From positions 1 to 11,074 of the forward strand of contig JAKLDX010000025.1 in NCBI GenBank assembly GCA_022703295.1: a stretch of DNA of 11,074 nt, in the 5' to 3' direction. Position 1 is the stretch's first letter; each line of letters opens with the position of its first letter. The DNA is from Candidatus Omnitrophota bacterium (GTDB lineage: Bacteria > Omnitrophota > Gorgyraeia > 2-01-FULL-45-10). Below the pieces are notes generated by a model, which saw only the letters and a program-made list of their open reading frames with translations, was not told the DNA's origin and made no database searches. Below are positions 6,554 to 11,074 of this stretch, piece by piece. The translations under genes and the position numbers were made by a program.

Positions 6554-6581
6554 TTGCAAAAAAGACTTATTGTAATATAAT
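6554..6581 (+). promoter_or_regulatory. Promoter of the initiator tRNA gene
   Basis: TTGCAA (6554-6559) and a perfect TATAAT (6576-6581) are 16 nt apart. The expected start near 6588 is only a few bases before the mature tRNA 5' end at 6593, as is common for single tRNA genes. Confidence 0.7.
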
Positions 6582-6592
6582 GTATATCACAT

Positions 6593-6669
<77 letters not shown>

Positions 6670-6781
6670 AATTTTTCCGGAGACCCTCTGCAAAAAAATT
6701 TGATCCTGAGGAAGCCGCAGTTAATCAGTATGCTGACGAAGGACTACCTTTTAAAAGACTGCCTGCGACTTTCAGTTGCCT

Positions 6782-7771
6782 ATGGATAAAAAAGATAAAA
6801 ACTCCCAAATAAACCTGCGCCTGGTATTCCAGGAATTAAAAGAAAACCCCTATAAAAAATTCAATATCGCTTTTTCCCTGATGGTAGTGATACCGTTTTT
6901 GGTATTCACATATTTATTGGCAGGCAGGTTCTTTTCTTTCGACATCCTCATAGGCAATATCGGCCTTATATTGCTTATATCATTTTTCATCTCGGTATGC
7001 GGTTTCTACGTAGGCTATAAAATCCTGAAGAACATTCTGAATAAGATCATATTTTATGCCGCCCAGGCAAAGCGCAGCGATCAGATAAAATCAACCTTCG
7101 TTGCCACGGTATCCCATGAGCTGAAGAACCCCCTTTCGTCTGTCAAAATTAATCTCTATAACATTTATTCGGGTTTCATCGGAGAGATAAACAAGGATCA
7201 GAAGCACATAATCGAGTCCTGCCAGAATACAATAGAACGCATAAACCGTCTTATAAATGACCTGCTGGACTTGCATAAGATCGAAGCCGGGGCGGTAGAC
7301 GTTAAAAGAAAATTATGCGATATTATAAAGATATCGGAAAAACAGATAATAGAGCTCGACGCCGCGCTTAATAATAAGGATATCGTTCTGGCGAAAGAGT
7401 TTCAGGGCGAAGTTCTATCGGTATGGGGAGACGAGGACAAGCTGAGCCGGGTAGTTAACAACCTTCTGAGCAACGCGATAAAATTTACCCCCGACAAAGG
7501 AAAGATAATATTCAGGCTTTATAAGGACGAGAAATTCATAAAAATGGAATACGTCGATATGGGGCCGGGCATACCGTCCGATAAGATAAACAGGCTTTTT
7601 AATAAATTCGAACGCCTTGATTCCGAGAAGGAAGGCACGGGGCTGGGCCTGGCCATCACAAAAGATATAGTAGAAATGCACAGGGGCAAGATATGGGTAG
7701 AGAGCAGCCTCGGCAACGGCAGCAGATTTATCGTGACATTGCCAAGCGACCTGCGAGTGATTACCAGATAA
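6782..7771 (+). CDS. Membrane histidine kinase with minimal extracytoplasmic loop
   Basis: Two-component sensor kinase of 329 residues, autophosphorylating on His. Two transmembrane helices (about 28-48 and 56-80) are joined by only about 8 residues, with no room for a periplasmic sensor, no PAS and no clear HAMP. It is thus like the intramembrane-sensing kinases. The cytoplasmic part has the H-box VSHELKNPL (H112), the N-box NLLSNAIKFT (N231), the G1 box DMGPGIP (259-265), the F-box LFNKFER and the G2 box GTGLGLAI. All catalytic motifs are intact. I chose the ATG at 6782; a TTG two codons earlier is possible. Neither has a clear ribosome site and an in-frame stop lies just upstream. It starts 112 nt after the tRNA, and no convincing promoter or tRNA terminator is visible between. 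The receiver-only gene follows by 4 nt, as its likely partner. The signal is unknown. Confidence 0.92.
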   Translation: MDKKDKNSQINLRLVFQELKENPYKKFNIAFSLMVVIPFLVFTYLLAGRFFSFDILIGNIGLILLISFFISVCGFYVGYKILKNILNKIIFYAAQAKRSDQIKSTFVATVSHELKNPLSSVKINLYNIYSGFIGEINKDQKHIIESCQNTIERINRLINDLLDLHKIEAGAVDVKRKLCDIIKISEKQIIELDAALNNKDIVLAKEFQGEVLSVWGDEDKLSRVVNNLLSNAIKFTPDKGKIIFRLYKDEKFIKMEYVDMGPGIPSDKINRLFNKFERLDSEKEGTGLGLAITKDIVEMHRGKIWVESSLGNGSRFIVTLPSDLRVITR

Positions 7772-7775
7772 GTGT

Positions 7776-8159
7776 ATGGAAAAATCCGATAAAAAAAAGA
7801 TATTGATAATAGAAGACGAAAAAGAAATGCTATTGGGCCTGTCGACTCTCCTTAAGCACAACGGCTACTCGACTGTTGCCGCTTACGATGGTACATTCGG
7901 CATAAACCTGGCCCATAAGGAAAATCCGGACCTGATCATCTTAGACCTGGGCTTACCGGCCGGGGGAGGGATCTTCGTCTTAAAAAGTTTAAGTAACTCC
8001 GTATCCACTAACGGCATACCGATCTTGATATTAACGGCGCAGCAGGAGCCGGATTTAGAAGAGAGATTGAAGCAAATGGGAGCGGCGGGATATTTTCACA
8101 AACCTTTCGACCCTCCGGCCCTACTGGGCTGCATCAAAAATATTTTAAAAGATGCATAA
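7776..8159 (+). CDS. Single-domain response regulator (receiver only)
   Basis: 127-residue CheY-like receiver with no output domain. The acidic pocket E13-D14 (IIEDE), the phospho-acceptor D57 (LIILDLGLP), T87 (ILTAQ) and K109 (HKPF) are all in place, with the aromatic switch position at Y106. It begins 4 nt after the kinase stop, so the two are probably cotranscribed and cognate. Without a DNA-binding domain it must act by protein contact, for example on another kinase, a phosphorelay or a motor; no flagellar genes are near. It ends 3 bp from the end of the converging decarboxylase gene. Confidence 0.93.
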   Translation: MEKSDKKKILIIEDEKEMLLGLSTLLKHNGYSTVAAYDGTFGINLAHKENPDLIILDLGLPAGGGIFVLKSLSNSVSTNGIPILILTAQQEPDLEERLKQMGAAGYFHKPFDPPALLGCIKNILKDA

Positions 8160-8162
8160 TTC

Positions 8163-9323
8163 CTATTTATTTATATGCACCACTTTGGCCGGCGGGAAGC
8201 CGTTGAAGTAGGTGGAAGAAGCTATTGAATACGCCCCGATATTCTCCGCATAAAGAAGGTCGCCTATTTCAAGGTCCGGTAGCTCCTCTCCCACGGAAAT
8301 GGTATCGAACGCGTCACAGGTCGGGCCGAATACCGCCGAGACCTTCTTTTCGCCGTCCTTGAAGGCTTTCAGGGGGTAATTGCAGTGGTCGAAGACTATG
8401 CCGGAGAAGGTATGGTACACGCCATCGTCCAGGTAATAGCACGTCTTGCCGTCGCGCGAAGCCTTGCCTATTACCTTTGTTATAAGTGTCGACGAATTCG
8501 CTACCATAAAACGGCCGGGTTCCGCCAGTATCTCTATATCTTTGGGGAAGAGCCGTTTAAATTCGGAATTAAGCTTTTTTGCAAGCACCTTGAAGGACTT
8601 TACCTTGTTATGGTACTTTACCGGAAAGCCTCCTCCTATATCCAGGATCTTTATCTTGTGGCCGCGCGAAGCGGATTCTTTCATTATGGATGAGGCGAGC
8701 TGCAGTGCCTGTACGTAATTCTCAAAATTTGTACACTGGCTTCCCACATGGAAACTTATGCCCTCCACCACAAGGCCGCGTTTAAAGGCCCCCAGTATAA
8801 GGTCGACCGCCTCGCCAGGATGAGCGCCGAATTTTGACGATAATTCCACCATTGAGCCGGTATTCGGGACCCTTATCCTTAATACCACCCCTGCGTGAGG
8901 GCAGTGCTCTTTTATTTTTTTCAATTCTTCAGGGTTGTCGTAAGTTACCAAAGGCTTATAAGGATCAAGTTCGCGCAGTGTCTCGATCTGTTTTATCGTA
9001 TTTGCGTAGATTATCTTGTCCCATATAAAATCCTGACGCTCTTTTTTGGGAAGGTTTTTAATGTTTTCATATACGATCATGAATTCCGGGAAAGACGCCA
9101 CATCGAAACTCGCCCCTATCTCGTACAATGTCTTGACGATGTCCGGATTCGAATTTGCCTTCACCGCATAATACGCCTGTACGCGCGGCAGGCTCGCTTT
9201 GAACTCCCTGTAATTCTGTCTTATCTTTTCATGGTCTATAATGAAACACGGAGTACCGTTTTCTTTGGCTATTTTTTTTATCCGGTCGAGCCATTTTTTC
9301 GAAGGCTTGTCTGTCTTTCTCAA
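8163..9323 (-). CDS. Fold III PLP-dependent ornithine (or lysine/ornithine) decarboxylase
   Basis: Alanine-racemase-fold decarboxylase of 386 residues, predicted to turn L-ornithine into putrescine. The PLP lysine is K55 in YYAVKANSNP; FHVGSQC (191-197), DIGGGFP (228-234) and AEPGR (267-271) form the PLP phosphate and ring site. GPTCDAFDTI (333-342) is the ornithine-decarboxylase form of the active-site Cys loop (C336, D337). YLDDGVYHTFSG with FDHCNYPL (297-318) carries the Asp (D312) matching the substrate-binding FDH/YDH motif of ODC. These argue against diaminopimelate or carboxynorspermidine decarboxylase, though lysine use is not excluded. The start is a TTG (9321-9323) with AAAGGAG 5 nt upstream; no ATG is nearby. 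It follows hss by 18 nt in the same operon. Confidence 0.9.
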   Translation of the reverse strand: MRKTDKPSKKWLDRIKKIAKENGTPCFIIDHEKIRQNYREFKASLPRVQAYYAVKANSNPDIVKTLYEIGASFDVASFPEFMIVYENIKNLPKKERQDFIWDKIIYANTIKQIETLRELDPYKPLVTYDNPEELKKIKEHCPHAGVVLRIRVPNTGSMVELSSKFGAHPGEAVDLILGAFKRGLVVEGISFHVGSQCTNFENYVQALQLASSIMKESASRGHKIKILDIGGGFPVKYHNKVKSFKVLAKKLNSEFKRLFPKDIEILAEPGRFMVANSSTLITKVIGKASRDGKTCYYLDDGVYHTFSGIVFDHCNYPLKAFKDGEKKVSAVFGPTCDAFDTISVGEELPDLEIGDLLYAENIGAYSIASSTYFNGFPPAKVVHINK

Positions 9324-9328
9324 TTTTT

Positions 9329-9335
9329 CTCCTTT
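9329..9335 (-). promoter_or_regulatory. Shine-Dalgarno supporting the TTG start of the decarboxylase
   Basis: On the minus strand AAAGGAG lies 5 nt before the TTG at 9321-9323, in the 18-nt gap after hss. It is a strong match and is the main reason for accepting TTG initiation. Confidence 0.7.
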
Positions 9336-9341
9336 ATCTCG

Positions 9342-10790
9342 TTATGGTTTAAATAAGAAATTTTTAAAGCACCACAGATTCTTTTTATCAAGATAAGCGT
9401 CCGGGTTCTCCTTGAAGAATATCTGGTAATTGGAAAGAGGCGTCCAGTCCGAAGCCTCCGATACGAATTTGCCCAGATAAGGCTTTGCGATATTAAGTAT
9501 GTAGTCATGCGGCAGATCGTCGGGTAAAAGTAATCCCTTGGCCGGGTTCTCGATCATCCACATCACCGCGGAAACGACGCCTATGGCCACCTGCATCGTT
9601 GTGGCGTTCTGGTGAGGGACAAGCCGCCTTGATTCTTCTATGCTAAGGACGCTGCCGGTCCACCAGGAATTGTATTTATGCCCCATGAGAAGTGCGCCGA
9701 GGATGTCGTCCCCGTCCGTTATCTCGTCGCTCATTATCCTCCACCTTGGCTGCAGCTCATAATTCCGGCAGCGCAGCTCGTAACGGGACGAGAGCGTTTC
9801 GTGGCAGGGCATGTAGGCGTAATGGACAGTGGGCCTGTAAACGGCTTTCCCTCTTTCCCATACGGTGAGCCTGTCCGAGATGCCGAAGGCCTCGCCGTGC
9901 CTTATGACCATGCCGACGATCTCCTGATGCGGTATCCACGATCGGACCCATGTATTTATCCCCATCTGCGAAAGGAATATCTGGTTTTTCGGTCCGCTCG
10001 GAGGGACATTGGCAAGTTTTGGCAACTCTTTTTCGTGTGTTCCCCATCCCATCTCCGCCGGGGATATGCCTTCTTCGCGCAAGCCTTCGATTGACCAGGT
10101 GCCGACGAATTCATCGACCTCTTTCGGCCTATTGGTTATCTGTGTATCGCGTTCGCTGCAATGGATTACCTTGATGCCGAGCCTCATGGCAAGATGAGCG
10201 AAGTTTTTCTCCTGTATAAGGTGCTCCAGGATCTTCGCATCCTTCCTGCTTGTTGATTTATCTCTGGCAGCCTTATGGCCTATATCGAGTATGCCCTGTT
10301 TTGTGAAATGGGATATCATCCCGGGGTTCGCGCCGTGGTCCACTACAGCGCTTGTAGAATGGTTCCATTTGGCTATTATTTCACGCAGGGCCATCTGCCT
10401 GTAGTACAGTGACTTCTGGAACGGGGATTTATTGTGGATATCGGAATACGGGTCCCATTCCTCGACGGAAGTATTTACGTAGATGACCTTGTTATCGTGG
10501 CACCAGTTCAGCATATCGATGCATCCTATGTTCCACGCAAGGTCTATAACAAGCCCGCCGGCTGATACGTGTTTGGCGAGTACCTTCGCGAGGTTTATCG
10601 GAGTTATCCTCTCCTGAAAATACTTTACGCCCTTCTTGGTCCACTGCGACATCTCTTTTCGCTTGTCCGTAAAGTCGATCACAGTGATATTCTTATAAGG
10701 TATCTTTATGTGCTTTAAAAGCACAGGCAGCGCGCAGTGAGCCACCGACCCGTAACCGATTATCAAAACCTTGTTTCTGAACTCCAGCAT
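9342..10790 (-). CDS. hss: Homospermidine synthase
   Basis: NAD+-dependent enzyme that joins two putrescines (or spermidine plus putrescine) into sym-homospermidine. It belongs to the saccharopine-dehydrogenase-like bacterial Hss family. 482 residues fit the roughly 480 of the Blastochloris viridis enzyme. The N-terminal Rossmann motif is VLIIGYGS (8-15); DHGANPGMISHF is at 151-162, CSERDTQ at 211-217, GTW at 230-232, GWGTHE at 248-253 and MVIRHGEAFGISD at 294-306. E213 and W232 have the 19-residue spacing of E210 and W229 that I recall as substrate-site residues in B. viridis. Two adjacent ATGs exist (10791-10793 and 10788-10790). GGAGG (10795-10799) is only 1 nt from the first and 4 nt from the second, so I favour 10790. 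It leads the operon with the decarboxylase downstream, in the order that supplies its substrate putrescine. Confidence 0.94.
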   Translation of the reverse strand: MLEFRNKVLIIGYGSVAHCALPVLLKHIKIPYKNITVIDFTDKRKEMSQWTKKGVKYFQERITPINLAKVLAKHVSAGGLVIDLAWNIGCIDMLNWCHDNKVIYVNTSVEEWDPYSDIHNKSPFQKSLYYRQMALREIIAKWNHSTSAVVDHGANPGMISHFTKQGILDIGHKAARDKSTSRKDAKILEHLIQEKNFAHLAMRLGIKVIHCSERDTQITNRPKEVDEFVGTWSIEGLREEGISPAEMGWGTHEKELPKLANVPPSGPKNQIFLSQMGINTWVRSWIPHQEIVGMVIRHGEAFGISDRLTVWERGKAVYRPTVHYAYMPCHETLSSRYELRCRNYELQPRWRIMSDEITDGDDILGALLMGHKYNSWWTGSVLSIEESRRLVPHQNATTMQVAIGVVSAVMWMIENPAKGLLLPDDLPHDYILNIAKPYLGKFVSEASDWTPLSNYQIFFKENPDAYLDKKNLWCFKNFLFKP

Positions 10791-10833
10791 CATTCCTCCC
10801 TAAAAATATTTTTTGAAAATTAATTTATTTACT

Positions 10834-10862
10834 ATTCTACATTGCAATGACTTTCATGTCAA
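10834..10862 (-). promoter_or_regulatory. Near-consensus sigma-70 promoter of the hss-decarboxylase operon
   Basis: On the minus strand a perfect TTGACA (10857-10862) is followed after 17 nt by TAGAAT (10834-10839). Transcription should begin near 10827, giving a leader of roughly 35 nt before the ribosome site AGGGAGGA (10794-10801). This is the best promoter in the window and implies strong, probably constitutive expression. Confidence 0.8.
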
Positions 10863-11074
10863 GCATCGCCATTATAACCAGCGCTCCCGGCGAAATTTTT
10901 CGCATCTGTCGAAGGCGGAACTTTTGATCTGTGTCTATAAATTTTCGGGTGACGCGGCCGAAACTTTTGATGAAGAAGCGAGCGCAAAGAAGACCGGCGG
11001 CTATAGACAGGTGTTAATACGTGAATGGTATAACAAGCTACAGATACGGCCCGGATGAACAGCGTAGATTGCGC
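10863..11074. other. Right-end stretch without a supported gene
   Basis: Upstream of the hss promoter I find no convincing coding region. A plus-strand frame open to about 11058 would need a TTG start beside the promoter, lacks a ribosome site and has no recognisable domain. A short inverted repeat (GCGAAA, 10890-10895; TTTCGC, 10898-10903) and a repeated AACTTTTGAT (10919-10928 and 10962-10971) are present. It could be a decayed gene or an intergenic region continuing beyond the window. Confidence 0.4.

Noticed and set aside
10813..11058. 81-residue plus-strand frame
   Set aside because: It needs a TTG start opposite the hss promoter and leader, has no ribosome site and no recognisable domain.

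Overview
The window looks like chromosomal core sequence of a Gram-negative-type bacterium, probably an uncultured candidate-phylum lineage. Isoleucine is very often ATA and arginine often AGG, base composition is roughly balanced, intergenic gaps are very short, and genes lie in directons. This style would fit Candidatus Omnitrophota or a relative, but that placement is a low-confidence impression; no ribosomal marker is present. I see no insertion sequence, phage gene or CRISPR array.

Layout. (1) At the left edge, on the minus strand, is the first 346 residues of an ArsB/NhaD-type membrane permease running off the window. (2) After a divergent gap of about 160 bp, seven plus-strand genes follow with gaps of 34 nt or less, or overlaps: a thioredoxin with an unusual CMPC active site, a NodU/CmcH/TobZ-type O-carbamoyltransferase, an SxtJ-type membrane protein, a 52-residue DUF5989/SxtK-like membrane peptide that is easy to overlook, purN, eno and an FtsB/DivIC-type division protein. 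(3) Next is a self-contained unit for a small secreted cysteine-rich protein, with its own promoter and a strong intrinsic terminator. (4) An initiator tRNA-fMet gene follows with its own promoter. (5) Then come a short-loop membrane histidine kinase and a receiver-only response regulator. (6) Converging on these from the right, on the minus strand, is a two-gene polyamine operon, hss then a fold III ornithine-type decarboxylase, behind a near-consensus sigma-70 promoter. (7) The last ~210 bp hold no gene that I can support.

How the genes work together. The carbamoyltransferase, SxtJ and DUF5989 genes reproduce in order and approximate size the sxtI-sxtJ-sxtK block known from cyanobacterial saxitoxin clusters. 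Here the block has no biosynthetic cluster around it; it sits between a thioredoxin and housekeeping genes. The overlap between the thioredoxin and carbamoyltransferase genes implies translational coupling. This block is the best candidate in the window for an under-described system: a membrane-associated carbamoylation module of unknown substrate. The decarboxylase and Hss together would make putrescine from ornithine and then sym-homospermidine.
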